Below are positions 26,111 to 34,931 of a stretch of DNA of 64,000 nt, piece by piece. The notes beneath the pieces were generated by a model that made no database searches, was not told where the DNA came from, and worked only from the letters and a program-made list of their open reading frames with translations. The stretch's first letter is position 1. Each line of letters opens with the position of its first letter. The stretch covers positions 1,674,001 through 1,738,000 of the forward strand of contig NZ_CP111036.1 in the NCBI RefSeq assembly GCF_026248685.1, written 5' to 3'. Origin of the DNA: Haladaptatus caseinilyticus. Its GTDB lineage: Archaea > Halobacteriota > Halobacteria > Halobacteriales > Haladaptataceae. Position numbers and translations under genes: made by a program.

Positions 26111-26566
26111 TCACCTATCGGTGCGCCTGACGGTCGTACTGATGAGGTTGAGCCGTGGGCTGAAGAACGAGGCGTCCCTCGTGAACCGATACCTGACGCC
26201 GGTGCTGAGTCCGTCTCGCGTGAAAACGGTCGTCGAACCGACGACGTTTCCCCCGGAAGTGTATCGAACCGTATATCCGATGTAGTCGTCCAGTTGTGTG
26301 GTTTCCACCGCATCCCCGCCGCCCGGCAGCGTGAGCAATCTCACGGTGGTCGATGCCGGAAGTTGATCGATGACGCGGAAGGTCTCTCCTGGCCGGAAGT
26401 CGTCGGCGTATACGAGCACGTTTTCACGGCTCTGTGCGGTGCTGGTTCCCGCGGCCGAGAGTCCGAGTGCGACTGCCCCGACCGTTAGCGCACCTTTCTT
26501 CATGAAATCCCGACGCATGTCGTTTCCACCCGTTCGATTCGAAGTATCGGTTGTCCGTGTCTCCAT
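26111..26566 (-). CDS. Tat-exported small protein, function unknown
   Basis: A 151-residue precursor with a twin-arginine motif MRRDFMKKGALTVG, a hydrophobic segment and an Ala-rich end (GTSTAQ), leaving a mature domain of about 107 residues rich in Thr and Val. The mature part, from ENVLVYADDFRPGETFRV to the end, has no motif I recognise. A start at 26566 gives a 16-residue polar n-region; an in-frame ATG at 26518 directly before the arginines is an alternative. A TATA-like CATATTACAG at about 26623 fits the longer one. Confidence 0.7.
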   Translation of the reverse strand: METRTTDTSNRTGGNDMRRDFMKKGALTVGAVALGLSAAGTSTAQSRENVLVYADDFRPGETFRVIDQLPASTTVRLLTLPGGGDAVETTQLDDYIGYTVRYTSGGNVVGSTTVFTRDGLSTGVRYRFTRDASFFSPRLNLISTTVRRTDR

Positions 26567-26728
26567 CGGTGGTCCCCCCCGTGTGGGTACTACGGTAGAA
26601 ACGACGCATCCTTCGGCAATAACTGTAATATGAGCTAACTGTTACTGGGTAACCGACCGGTAACGCTCTTCGAGTGGAACTGTCGGTCCGGGAAAAACGA
26701 AATAGGGGTAATTTCGAACCGGGCGTTC

Positions 26729-26995
26729 TCAGGCCGTTTCGCCGTCTATCGGTTCGAGAAACGTGGCTCGTCCTTCGTGGTCACTCTCGTCGAACTCCTC
26801 GACACGGAGCCGGACGCGAGTGTCGAGGGCGTCCTGCGGTGCGCCCTCGACGTGGAGGAGCGTGTCGCCGACACGCGCGAGGGCAGTGCCGTTTTTGTAG
26901 TCCGTGAGGTAGACCTCGATCTTCTCCCCGGTATCGAACTCGGGTTTGTTCGTACGGAACGTCCACCCTGCGGTGTATTTGTCGAAGAGACTCAT
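26729..26995 (-). CDS. TRAM-like small protein
   Basis: An 88-residue protein beginning MSLFDKYTAGWTFRTNKPEFD; the central region, TGEKIEVYLTDYKNGTALAR to VGDTLLHVEG and VRLRVEEFDESDHEGRA, has the beta-barrel pattern of a TRAM domain, usually an RNA-binding fold in haloarchaea. Its start overlaps the stop of the NhaC gene (ATGA), so both are on one message. Function unknown; a regulator of the transporter or an unrelated RNA protein are both possible. Confidence 0.7.
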   Translation of the reverse strand: MSLFDKYTAGWTFRTNKPEFDTGEKIEVYLTDYKNGTALARVGDTLLHVEGAPQDALDTRVRLRVEEFDESDHEGRATFLEPIDGETA

Positions 26996-28566
26996 ACTCG
27001 TGCCACCTCCTCAGCACGGCGGTCGGAAACGTATTCGAGTCCGAACCCGGTCAGTGCGGAGAGGAGGAACACGCCGAACAGGAACCACCCGTGGAAGACG
27101 AACGGCCACACTTCGGCGGGGTTGACCAGCATCGCCGGTGTGAACCACTCGAACTGGTCCACCAAGCCGACCATGGTTGCATAGCCGACGAGGACGCCGC
27201 CTCCCCACGGGAAGATGTAGCCCATCGCGGAGGAGTTCGCGTCGAGAATGTTCGCACGGCGGTAGCCGTTGATGTTGAACTTCTGGCCGATACGAGCGAC
27301 GTAGGGTGCGATGGCGATTTCGGCGGCGGTGTTGATGGTGATCATCGCGTTGACGCTCGCCGTTCCCATCACCATCGTCGTCTCCGCACGTCTGACGTTG
27401 GTCGCCACACTGTCGAGCAACCAGTCTTGGAGCGCCTCGAAGCCACCGCCGCGAATCATGATTTGCGCACCCGCGACGATGAGCAAGGTCAGTACGATAA
27501 GCGGGAAAAAGCCCGATGCACCGCCGTACAGGCTTCCGTCTACCGTGCCGGCGTTTTCCGCGTTGGCCGAAACGACCTCTACGACCGGGAGAAACGCCAA
27601 CTCCTGCGCGAACGGGCCGTTTTCCGGCGCGTAGAACACCAGCATCTGCTGTATCTTCGCGAGGCCGAACACCAAGTTGGCGGAGACCGCGAAGATGAGG
27701 CCCCACGAGATCGCCTCGACGATGTGGCGGCCCGATATCGCCGTTACGATAACGATGAGCATCGAAACCAGGTGGATGAGGCCGATCGGGTTCCCCTCCA
27801 GAACCGCCGCTCCGGAGACGTCGATCCCACTCATCATCGATCCGGCAACGACGTAGCCCGCGAGTGCCAGTATCGCCGCGAAGATGGCGTATTTAAAGCG
27901 TGATGCGACGACGCCGCCGATATCGGAATCCTGCGTCACCGCGCTCACGATGGTCGTGTCGCTCACCGGTGCGAGATTGTCACCGAACACTGCGCCCGAG
28001 AGAATCGCACCGAACATCAACACCGGGTTCGCGCCGATCAGGAGGCCTGCCGGGAAGAACAGTCCGGTAAACGCGATGGTCGTCCCGTAGCCGGTTCCGA
28101 TGCCAGTCGCGAGCAGTGCGGCGAGTATGAACGTGGCCGCCGGAAACAGTGTCGCGCCGATACTTAGCGTATCCGCGGCCCAAACGAGTCCCTGAACGAA
28201 GCCACCGTCTTGGAGCACCTGTGCGAACATGCCTGCCCAGAGCCAAGCGACGATGGCCGTGGCGGCCACACGTTGGGTCATCCCTTCGAAGATGGTGTTC
28301 GCGTAGGTTTTCCAGTTCCCTTTAGCGAACAGCATCCCGATGATGAGTGAAACGAGCATTCCGATAACGAGTCCCGTCGTGTCTCCGATTCCGAGAAATC
28401 CGCTCTGAAACACCGCCCAGACGATGAACAACGCGATAGGCAGTGTACTCATCCACTTTCCGCCGTAGAATTCGATTCGCGGTTCGCTCCGCGCTTGTTC
28501 CGCTTCCATCAGCTCTTCTTCTACTTCTTCACCCGGTTCATCCTGTCTATCTTCTGACGAACCCAT
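26992..28566 (-). CDS. nhaC: NhaC-family Na+/H+ antiporter
   Basis: A 524-residue membrane protein with about 11-12 helices after a 35-residue acidic cytoplasmic leader. Signature segments of the NhaC family are visible: FGDNLAPVSDTTIVSA, GTGIGTGYGTTIAFTG and MITINTAAEIAIAP. It probably exchanges sodium (or an amino acid) for protons, which helps salt and pH balance. The divergent amidohydrolase gene and co-transcribed TRAM-like gene are its neighbours. A related family member could transport tyrosine or malate instead. Confidence 0.88.
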   Translation of the reverse strand: MGSSEDRQDEPGEEVEEELMEAEQARSEPRIEFYGGKWMSTLPIALFIVWAVFQSGFLGIGDTTGLVIGMLVSLIIGMLFAKGNWKTYANTIFEGMTQRVAATAIVAWLWAGMFAQVLQDGGFVQGLVWAADTLSIGATLFPAATFILAALLATGIGTGYGTTIAFTGLFFPAGLLIGANPVLMFGAILSGAVFGDNLAPVSDTTIVSAVTQDSDIGGVVASRFKYAIFAAILALAGYVVAGSMMSGIDVSGAAVLEGNPIGLIHLVSMLIVIVTAISGRHIVEAISWGLIFAVSANLVFGLAKIQQMLVFYAPENGPFAQELAFLPVVEVVSANAENAGTVDGSLYGGASGFFPLIVLTLLIVAGAQIMIRGGGFEALQDWLLDSVATNVRRAETTMVMGTASVNAMITINTAAEIAIAPYVARIGQKFNINGYRRANILDANSSAMGYIFPWGGGVLVGYATMVGLVDQFEWFTPAMLVNPAEVWPFVFHGWFLFGVFLLSALTGFGLEYVSDRRAEEVARV

Positions 28567-28751
28567 CTAACTCACCTCTATCAGTGTGAGCCAAGAGGGT
28601 CCGGTGTTATAAATCATAGCTATTTCATGATGACAGTTCGTGAAAGCTGAAGCATATCGCACGAAATATCCGATTTTTCCACACCCGCAGGGAAGATGCA
28701 ACGCCTGCCCACTCGTGAGGGTTTAAGCCTGCGCCGGTCGTCGCCCTTGCC

Positions 28752-30035
28752 ATGAGTCAGCAAACCCATCGTGATCGGCTTGTCGAACTCCGACGGGACC
28801 TCCACCGCCATCCGGAACCGGCGTGGCGTGAGTTTTACACGACCTGTCGAATCGTGGATGAACTGGAAACGATCGGCGTAGACGAACTCTACGTCGGCCC
28901 CGAGGTCCTCGCGGAAGAGGAACGGATGGCCGTTCCGGACGGGGACGAACTCGGCCGATGGTACGAACAGGCGAGACAGGACGGCGCCCGTGAAGACATC
29001 CTCGAACGGTTGCAGGGCGGGAAAACCGGTGCGGTTGCCGTCATCGAACGGGGTGAGGGGCCGACCGTCGCTCTCCGGGTCGACATCGACGGTCTCCTCC
29101 GCGAGGAATCCATGAACGAGGATCACGTACCCATGGCGGAAGGGTTCCGCTCCGAGCACGCGGGCGCGATGCACGCGTGCGGGCATGACGCTCACGCGAC
29201 CATCGGACTCGGCGTATTGGAAGCCATCAAGGATAGCGACTTCGAGGGGACGCTGAAGGTACTCTTCCAACCCGGCGAGGAGCGTGTCGCCGGTGGGAAG
29301 CCGATGGCCAAGAGCGGTCACTTGGACGACGTGGATTACTTGCTTGCGGTTCATATCGGTCTCGACCACCCGACCGGCGAAGTCGTCGCCGGTGTCGACG
29401 GATTCCTCGCCGTCAACCATTTCCTCGCCGAGTTCACCGGCGAACCTGCCCACGCGGGGGGGAAACCGAACGCCGGTGAGAACGCGGTTCAGGCGATGGC
29501 AACCGCTATTCAGAACCTCTACGCCATCCCTCGCCACGAGGACGGTGCGACCCGAATCAACGCCGGGAAGGTCGGCGGCGGCACGGCAACCAACATCATC
29601 CCCGAACAGGCCCACATCGAGGGCGAAGTGCGCGGCGAAACGACGCACCTCAAGAACTACATGAAAGAGCGCGCGGACCGCGTACTGGAACACGCCGCCG
29701 AGATGCATGGATGTTCGGTCGAACTGAGTTCGGAGGGTGAAGCGCCGAGCGCCGAGAGCGACGAGGATCTGGTCGAAATCGTCCATGAGGTTTCGACCGA
29801 TACCCGCGGCGTGGACAACCCGATTCGTCGGGACACGCTCGGCGGGAGCGAAGACGCGACCTTCCTCATGCAGGAGGTACAGCAAAACGGCGGCCTCGCG
29901 GCCTACGTTGGCGTCGGGACCGACCATCCCGGTGGGCACCACACCTCGACGTTCGACGTGGACGAGGACAGTCTTCCGATCGCGGTCGATCTATTGTCCT
30001 CCTCGATCCGAGAGATCGCAAGTAAGCGTCCGTAA
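28752..30035 (+). CDS. M20-family amidohydrolase (AbgB/HipO-like)
   Basis: A 427-residue amidohydrolase. Metal ligands are in AMHACGHDAHAT and FQPGEERVAGG, with a later His in DHPGGHHTSTFD; the dimerisation-domain helix RHEDGATRINAGKVGGGTAT also fits. The family releases amino acids from N-acyl or aminobenzoyl conjugates. It is divergent from NhaC, and TTTAAG about 27 bases before the ATG supports the start. The natural substrate is not predictable from the sequence. Confidence 0.88.
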   Translation: MSQQTHRDRLVELRRDLHRHPEPAWREFYTTCRIVDELETIGVDELYVGPEVLAEEERMAVPDGDELGRWYEQARQDGAREDILERLQGGKTGAVAVIERGEGPTVALRVDIDGLLREESMNEDHVPMAEGFRSEHAGAMHACGHDAHATIGLGVLEAIKDSDFEGTLKVLFQPGEERVAGGKPMAKSGHLDDVDYLLAVHIGLDHPTGEVVAGVDGFLAVNHFLAEFTGEPAHAGGKPNAGENAVQAMATAIQNLYAIPRHEDGATRINAGKVGGGTATNIIPEQAHIEGEVRGETTHLKNYMKERADRVLEHAAEMHGCSVELSSEGEAPSAESDEDLVEIVHEVSTDTRGVDNPIRRDTLGGSEDATFLMQEVQQNGGLAAYVGVGTDHPGGHHTSTFDVDEDSLPIAVDLLSSSIREIASKRP

Positions 30036-30111
30036 GTCGATTTTCCCCTTCGTGGGTTTCCAACCCTGTACGGGCGAAAGTGGTTTCCTCGAAACAGCCG
30101 AATCTCTATCT

Positions 30112-30681
30112 ATGGGGGGAACTGAAACGACACGGCGGGGATTCATTCGGGGTCTTGCCGGAGGAGTTGCGGTTGCGTCCACGGCAGGGACCGGGTCCGG
30201 GCAAGAACAGCGAGTCATCGAGATGACCGACAGTCTCGTCTTCGACCCGGATGCCGTCACGGTTGCGCCGGGGACGACCGTCGTCTGGGAAAACACGGGG
30301 TCCGTCGGACATTCCGTTACGGCGTACGAGGACGAAATCCCGGGGAACGCCGCATACTTCGCGAGCGGAGGGTTCGACAGCGAACAGGCGGCACGGGACG
30401 CCTATCCGGAGGGTGAAATCGGCGGCGGCGAGTCGTTCGAACGGACCCTCGACGTGGAGGGCGTCTACGAGTACTTCTGCATTCCACACGAGTCCGCGGG
30501 GATGGTCGGCAGTATCGAAGTGAGCGCTGGCAGCGGTGGCGGCGGAGGTAGTGGCGGTGTCCTGCCGTCGATACCAGGTGCGGCGAAAACACTGGCAGTA
30601 GCGACGGTATCCGCCCTGTTCGCTGTGTTGGCAGTCACGTACTTCTTCCTCAAGTACGGTGGCGATTACGGGTTGGACTGA
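30112..30681 (+). CDS. Halocyanin-like blue copper protein, membrane anchored
   Basis: A 189-residue exported cupredoxin. A Tat signal (TTRRGFIRGLAGG) is followed by the copper-binding domain with ligands His 67, Cys 123, His 126 and Met 131 (C-x2-H-x4-M in FCIPHESAGM). A Gly-rich linker and a C-terminal hydrophobic helix (about 163-183) then anchor it outside the membrane. It probably carries electrons to or from the respiratory chain; the lipobox typical of classical halocyanins is absent. Confidence 0.9.
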   Translation: MGGTETTRRGFIRGLAGGVAVASTAGTGSGQEQRVIEMTDSLVFDPDAVTVAPGTTVVWENTGSVGHSVTAYEDEIPGNAAYFASGGFDSEQAARDAYPEGEIGGGESFERTLDVEGVYEYFCIPHESAGMVGSIEVSAGSGGGGGSGGVLPSIPGAAKTLAVATVSALFAVLAVTYFFLKYGGDYGLD

Positions 30682-30809
30682 ATAACGTAATGGTCGACTC
30701 GATTATGGTATATTTCCAACCGTTTCAAATGCAGACGACAATTTTTATTACCCTCTGTCGCAAGGCTCTGAACAGACCGAGCAGTATTGCAGTGTTGGAG
30801 GTCTACAGT

Positions 30810-31127
30810 ATGAACGGGAACATCAACGACAGTAATGACGGCGGCATTATCACGGGCACAGCACGAGCAAACCAGCATTCCTGCTATGCGGACGACGAGA
30901 AACTCAGCACGGCAGTAGTAATGGCGCTCGCCGAAGTAGCGGGGGACGACCCCGCGGAAATGGGAATGCCCCTATACGATGCTATCGACCCTGATGCGTT
31001 AGATACCCTTTTCAGCGACAAACACGACGGGACACCCCGAATGGGTGGCAAAGTCGTCTTCGATATTCTCAACTATCAAGTAACGGTTCACAGCTACGGC
31101 CAAATCGTTATCAGCGAACTCGACTGA
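30810..31127 (+). CDS. HalOD1 output-domain protein
   Basis: A 105-residue protein consisting almost wholly of a HalOD1 domain: STAVVMALAEVAGDDPAEMGMPLYDAIDPDALDTLF and a terminal strand ITVHSYG/IVISELD-type end. Such domains are output modules in haloarchaeal signalling and also occur alone, as here. The first 25 residues are unstructured. It likely acts through protein contacts in gene control, but no partner is encoded nearby. Confidence 0.85.
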   Translation: MNGNINDSNDGGIITGTARANQHSCYADDEKLSTAVVMALAEVAGDDPAEMGMPLYDAIDPDALDTLFSDKHDGTPRMGGKVVFDILNYQVTVHSYGQIVISELD

Positions 31128-31315
31128 GCGAAAATCCGAGCAAGTTGTTCTTTTCTAGACACTTCGTCGATTCTTGCCTTTCGTGTGCAACAGCGTGCTA
31201 TGGGATGGCATGACTATCTTTCGTTCGTAAGACGACGCTGGTCATCGAGAAACCGAGTTCTCCACCGTAACAAACCGATCGTGACGTCGGATTTGCGGCC
31301 GAATCGACGATCGTA

Positions 31316-32683
31316 TCAGTATTTTGGTGCCGCGTCGGTCGCTTCGTACACGTCGTCCATCAAGTCGTCACGAACCTCCTGCCACGATGGAAGACCTCGT
31401 GGGTCGGTCGGGTAGTGGTCGTAGTGGTCGATGATGTCGTCGGCCAACTTCTTCGTCTTGTACAAGTCGTAGATGAGCCGCCAGTGGTCCCTCGCGTCGA
31501 TAGCGGTCTGTAACTTGAGCTTCCACCCGATGTTCGCACTGCCGGAATAGAGTGCCTCGGAGAGCTTCTCGGTCGGCAATGCTCCGAGCATCCCCATCAG
31601 GTCGTCCACTTCGACGGCAGTCGTGAAGATGTTGTAGATATCGAGACCGGCATATCGTGCACCGAAGTGGTCCATGACACGCTGGTTGTACCGCCACAGG
31701 TTTTGCTCGCTCACGTCGCCGGATTCGAAGGCTTCGATGGCCTGCTCGCCCGCATACTTCCCCGCGTAGGCAGCACCTGCGATGCCGCCGCCGGTCGTCG
31801 GATTGACGTGACCTGCGGCGTCACCGACCGCGATGAATCCCGGGGCGACGGCGGAATCGTACGGTCGTCGGGTCGGCAATGCAGCACCGAGTTTGTCCTC
31901 GACGGTTGCACCCTTGAACTCGGGTCGGTTACGAAGGTCCCGCTTCAGGTCTTCGACCAGTTTCATCGGCTCCTCGTTCATCTGGAAGCCGAGTCCGGCG
32001 TTGATTTCCGTACTGGTGCGGGGGAAATACCAAAGATAGCCTGCGGCGCGGTCTGTCGGTTTGAACACGAGTGCGTCGTCCCATTCGACCGGTTCCTCGA
32101 CGTGAAGCACTTCACGGTAGGCGGAACAGAACTGTGAGTAGGTGACGTTCGTGTCGAACGTCGCGTCCGAGAAGTCCGTTTTGTCCTGCAAAAGCGAAAG
32201 CGCTCCGGCGGCGTCGATGAGCAGTTCGGATTCGTACTCGACGACATCTCCCTCGTGTATTGCGCGAACACCTGTGACGTGGCCATCGTCGTCCTGTGTC
32301 ACGTCCTGTACGACTGTGTCGTAGTGGAACGTCGCACCGGCGTCCTTCGCACCGCTGATGATTCGCCGTCCGTACTCCCACCGGTCGATGACGGCGAGTT
32401 CGCCGGGAACCGGGATTTCGAGGACGGTGTCTTCCTTCGGAATCTCGAACCGACCGTGGTCTACATCCGTGTTCGTGAACGCGGGTTGGATCTTCTCCTT
32501 CGGAATCGCCTCGGGGAAGGCGTCCGCACCTTTCAGCGCGTCCCCGCAAGCGATGTGTCCCGCTTCTTTCTCCGTCTTCCGCTCCACGACGACGACGTCG
32601 TAGCCCTCGCGTGCAACAGTCGCCGCGGCGTAACACCCCGAGGTTCCTGCGCCGACGACGACCATATCGTACTGCTCGGTCAT
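31316..32683 (-). CDS. Geranylgeranyl reductase family protein
   Basis: A 455-residue FAD-dependent reductase. The dinucleotide motif VVVGAGTSGCYAA starts at residue 8, then ERKTEKEAGHIACGDALKG, the FAD contact VGDAAGHVNPTTGGGI and the substrate-side LYSGSANIGWKL. In archaea this family saturates the geranylgeranyl chains of membrane lipids. It is divergent from a 2Fe-2S ferredoxin gene that is a plausible electron donor. The ATG used is the family start. Confidence 0.92.
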   Translation of the reverse strand: MTEQYDMVVVGAGTSGCYAAATVAREGYDVVVVERKTEKEAGHIACGDALKGADAFPEAIPKEKIQPAFTNTDVDHGRFEIPKEDTVLEIPVPGELAVIDRWEYGRRIISGAKDAGATFHYDTVVQDVTQDDDGHVTGVRAIHEGDVVEYESELLIDAAGALSLLQDKTDFSDATFDTNVTYSQFCSAYREVLHVEEPVEWDDALVFKPTDRAAGYLWYFPRTSTEINAGLGFQMNEEPMKLVEDLKRDLRNRPEFKGATVEDKLGAALPTRRPYDSAVAPGFIAVGDAAGHVNPTTGGGIAGAAYAGKYAGEQAIEAFESGDVSEQNLWRYNQRVMDHFGARYAGLDIYNIFTTAVEVDDLMGMLGALPTEKLSEALYSGSANIGWKLKLQTAIDARDHWRLIYDLYKTKKLADDIIDHYDHYPTDPRGLPSWQEVRDDLMDDVYEATDAAPKY

Positions 32684-32710
32684 GCGTTTCGCTACGAGAG
32701 GGAAGCGAGA

Positions 32711-32721
32711 AAACTCTTTAT
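32711..32721 (-). promoter_or_regulatory. Promoter element ATAAAGAGTTT of the reductase gene
   Basis: Read on the minus strand, these 11 bases lie 28 bases before the reductase ATG. An identical 11-base element lies at the same distance before the divergent ferredoxin gene. The AATAAA core is TATA-like. The match in both sequence and spacing suggests that one factor controls both genes. Confidence 0.55.
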
Positions 32722-32769
32722 CCCCTTTTGTGTCCTTTCGAAAACGACGTAAAATGTGAACGGGCGGGA

Positions 32770-32780
32770 ATAAAGAGTTT
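32770..32780 (+). promoter_or_regulatory. Promoter element ATAAAGAGTTT of the ferredoxin gene
   Basis: The plus-strand copy of the element that precedes the reductase gene, ending 28 bases before the ferredoxin ATG. See the reductase element for the matching copy. Confidence 0.55.
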
Positions 32781-32807
32781 TGTCAGGCTTGTTCGTATTC
32801 CCGGAAC

Positions 32808-33143
32808 ATGAACGAATACACCGTCGAGTTCGTCGGGACGGGCGAAACTATCGAGGTATCCGACAAGGAGACCATTCTCAAGGCCTGTATCGAGGCGGGA
32901 ATCGCACAGGAATACTCCTGCCGGGTCGGCATGTGTCTCGCGTGTTCCGCGGAAATCGTGGAGGGAGAAGTCACACAACCGGCAGCCCGTGGACTGACCG
33001 AAGCGGAAGCCGAAAAGTACGCGCTTACCTGTATGGCCCGTCCACAGAGCGACCTGAAACTCGACCGCGGCAAATACCCACCCAGCATCGAAGCTGATGC
33101 GGACGCGATGGATTCGAACACGGCAACTGCGGACGACGACTGA
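32808..33143 (+). CDS. 2Fe-2S ferredoxin
   Basis: A 111-residue plant-type ferredoxin. Cluster ligands are Cys 38, 43, 46 and 75 (C-x4-C-x2-C-x28-C), in SCRVGMCLAC and LTCMARP. The acidic C-terminal tail is typical of halophilic proteins. Divergent from the geranylgeranyl reductase, which it may reduce; the paired promoter elements favour this. It is shorter than the classical haloarchaeal ferredoxin, which carries an acidic N-terminal insert. Confidence 0.92.
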   Translation: MNEYTVEFVGTGETIEVSDKETILKACIEAGIAQEYSCRVGMCLACSAEIVEGEVTQPAARGLTEAEAEKYALTCMARPQSDLKLDRGKYPPSIEADADAMDSNTATADDD

Positions 33144-33165
33144 CGACGACTGACGACGAAGACGA

Positions 33166-33975
33166 CTACCGATTGCTACCGAACCACTCGCTAGCGAAAT
33201 CGACCAGTTTCCGCTGGCTCATCGCCGTCGTCTCGGCGTTGCCGACCTGTCCCCGAGCGACTGCTTCGGGGTGTTCTCGTTCGAAAGCCTCTCCGACCCG
33301 TTCGAAATCGTCGTCTTCGAGACCGAGTTCCGTCAGTTGAATCCATTTTCGCTCGCCGTCCTTCATCACTGGCGCACCGTCGGGGACGGTTTCTTTCTCG
33401 TAGTCGCCACGGTGTTCGGCGAGATGAAGTGAGGTGTTCGAGTCGTGTCCTGCGCCCAACAGGAGGACCGTCCCGTTCCTGTCGTACACGTCGGAAAGCG
33501 GGGAGTTCTCGCCGAGTCCGAAATCGTACTCGTGGTCGGCAACGATGGGTTCCGCGTCCTTCCCCCACGCTGCGAACGAAACCTGTGGGTGCTCGCTTCG
33601 AACGACGTCGGGATAGTTCCGGAACGTCTCCGGAATTGCGCCCATTCCGCGCGTCGGCGTTATTTCGGGTCGATAGGGTGTCATCGTCGCTCGGATTTCG
33701 TCCTCCCAATCGTCGGGGACTGGCGGATTCTGCCACCCCTCCGGGTCGGACAACCCCGTGTGGGTTGGCATCACCAGGGTTCCGTCCTCGCTGATGACTG
33801 ATCGGAGTGCGTCCACGACCGCTGGTGCACCACCACTGACCCATCCGAGGGCAGAAAGCGACGAGTGAACCAGTACGGTGCCACCCACCGACACCCCGAG
33901 GGTCCGAAGATCCGTTTCGATTCGTTCCGTCGTAATCGGTTCGTCACTCTGCTCGATGGTTTCTCGTTCCGTCAC
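33166..33975 (-). CDS. Aminoglycoside N(3)-acetyltransferase-like protein
   Basis: A 269-residue member of the antibiotic NAT family: VLVHSSLSALGWVSGGAPAVVDAL and LVMPTHTGLSDPEGW near the start, then RGMGAIPETFRNYPDVVRSEHP and LLLGAGHDSNTSLHLAEH, which hold the catalytic Glu/His surface. It starts at a GTG that overlaps the stop of the flavin reductase gene (GTGA). In an archaeon this is unlikely to serve drug resistance; acetylation of an amino sugar or peptide amine is more plausible. Confidence 0.85.
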   Translation of the reverse strand: MTERETIEQSDEPITTERIETDLRTLGVSVGGTVLVHSSLSALGWVSGGAPAVVDALRSVISEDGTLVMPTHTGLSDPEGWQNPPVPDDWEDEIRATMTPYRPEITPTRGMGAIPETFRNYPDVVRSEHPQVSFAAWGKDAEPIVADHEYDFGLGENSPLSDVYDRNGTVLLLGAGHDSNTSLHLAEHRGDYEKETVPDGAPVMKDGERKWIQLTELGLEDDDFERVGEAFEREHPEAVARGQVGNAETTAMSQRKLVDFASEWFGSNR

Positions 33976-34556
33976 GGAGGGCGCTCCATGGAAAATCGTT
34001 CCTTCGTGTTCGCATATAAATTTCCTGAAAGACGACCGACAGCATCGATTTTCTTCACGTCGAGTTTTCCGTCGGTCGTCACGGAATCGTCGATGTGAAC
34101 CCACTCGACCTCGCCGAGTACCATCGTCGATGCGCCGATATCCACCATCTCGTACAGGGAACATTCGAACGCGACTGGCGTCTCTGCGACGCGCGGTGCG
34201 TCCACCGTCGTCGACTCCGCTCGGGCGAGTCCGGCGTGGTCGAACTCGCTTTCCCCGTGAGGAAGCGTCGCGCTCGTCCGGTTCATCGCCTCCGCCAGCG
34301 GTTCGGTAACGACGTTTACGACGAACGCCTCGGTTTCGCGGATGTTTGCGGGAGTGTCTTTCAATCCATCTTGGCCGTCTACCGGCGCGAACATTACGAC
34401 CGGCGGCGCAACGCTCACGACGTTGAAAAAACTGTACGGCGCGAGGTTGTCCACTCCATCGGGACTTCGAGTGCTTACCCAGGCAATCGGGCGTGGAACG
34501 ACGGCACCCGCCAGCGTTCGATAGAGCGACTGTACTTCGTTCGGGTCGAGTTCCAT
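33972..34556 (-). CDS. Flavin reductase-like protein (split-barrel)
   Basis: A 194-residue FMN-binding split barrel. VPRPIAWVSTRSPDGVDNLAPYSFF and VGRLSGNLYANTK are the typical flavin-binding ends. The family reduces flavin with NAD(P)H or binds it as a cofactor. It heads a two-gene operon with the N-acetyltransferase-like gene, to which it is translationally coupled. A joint role in modifying a small molecule can be imagined but not shown. Confidence 0.88.
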   Translation of the reverse strand: MELDPNEVQSLYRTLAGAVVPRPIAWVSTRSPDGVDNLAPYSFFNVVSVAPPVVMFAPVDGQDGLKDTPANIRETEAFVVNVVTEPLAEAMNRTSATLPHGESEFDHAGLARAESTTVDAPRVAETPVAFECSLYEMVDIGASTMVLGEVEWVHIDDSVTTDGKLDVKKIDAVGRLSGNLYANTKERFSMERPP

Positions 34557-34931
34557 GCGAAGTGATGGGTGTGGGACGGCAAGGTCGTTCCGGGTGCAGA
34601 CGAATCTGCCGGTGTATCTCTTCCGTATATGATATTAATTGTCGGATTATCGCAGAGGGAGAGACGCCATCAATCATATCTTTACTGGCACTCGGGAAAT
34701 TGTCACGAAAACATCTCTCAAAATATGTTTGTGAATGCCGTATTTATCCTCGCATTTATAAATATATTTATAATGCTATACGAGTTATAGTAAATTACCT
34801 CCTACAGTTTATCGACTTGTATCCGAGGCGGGTAGCAATCTGACGCCACGCCATCTACAATCTGACACGATGTTTGACTGTAACTTCGGCACGAATATCA
34901 GATATCTATCTACGGCCGGGTACGCACTCAC
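34557..34931. other. AT-rich gap with an 18-bp palindrome
   Basis: No gene found. This 375-base stretch is strikingly AT-rich compared with its surroundings, especially 34690-34800. At 34756-34773 lies a perfect 18-bp palindrome made of A and T only, framed by GCAT and ATGC. The end of the gap has the promoter of the following gene (GATATCTATC at about 34901-34910). Confidence 0.5.
34901..34910 (+). promoter_or_regulatory. TATA box placing transcription start at 34932
   Basis: The stretch GATATCTATC is centred about 27 bases before the ATG at 34932, the spacing of a leaderless haloarchaeal promoter. This supports 34932 as the original start codon, although its third codon is now TGA. Confidence 0.45.

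Noticed and set aside
33166-33975. AAC(3)-like gene as an acquired drug-resistance determinant
   Set aside because: Base composition and codon use match the host, it is coupled to a flavin reductase, and no mobile element is near.
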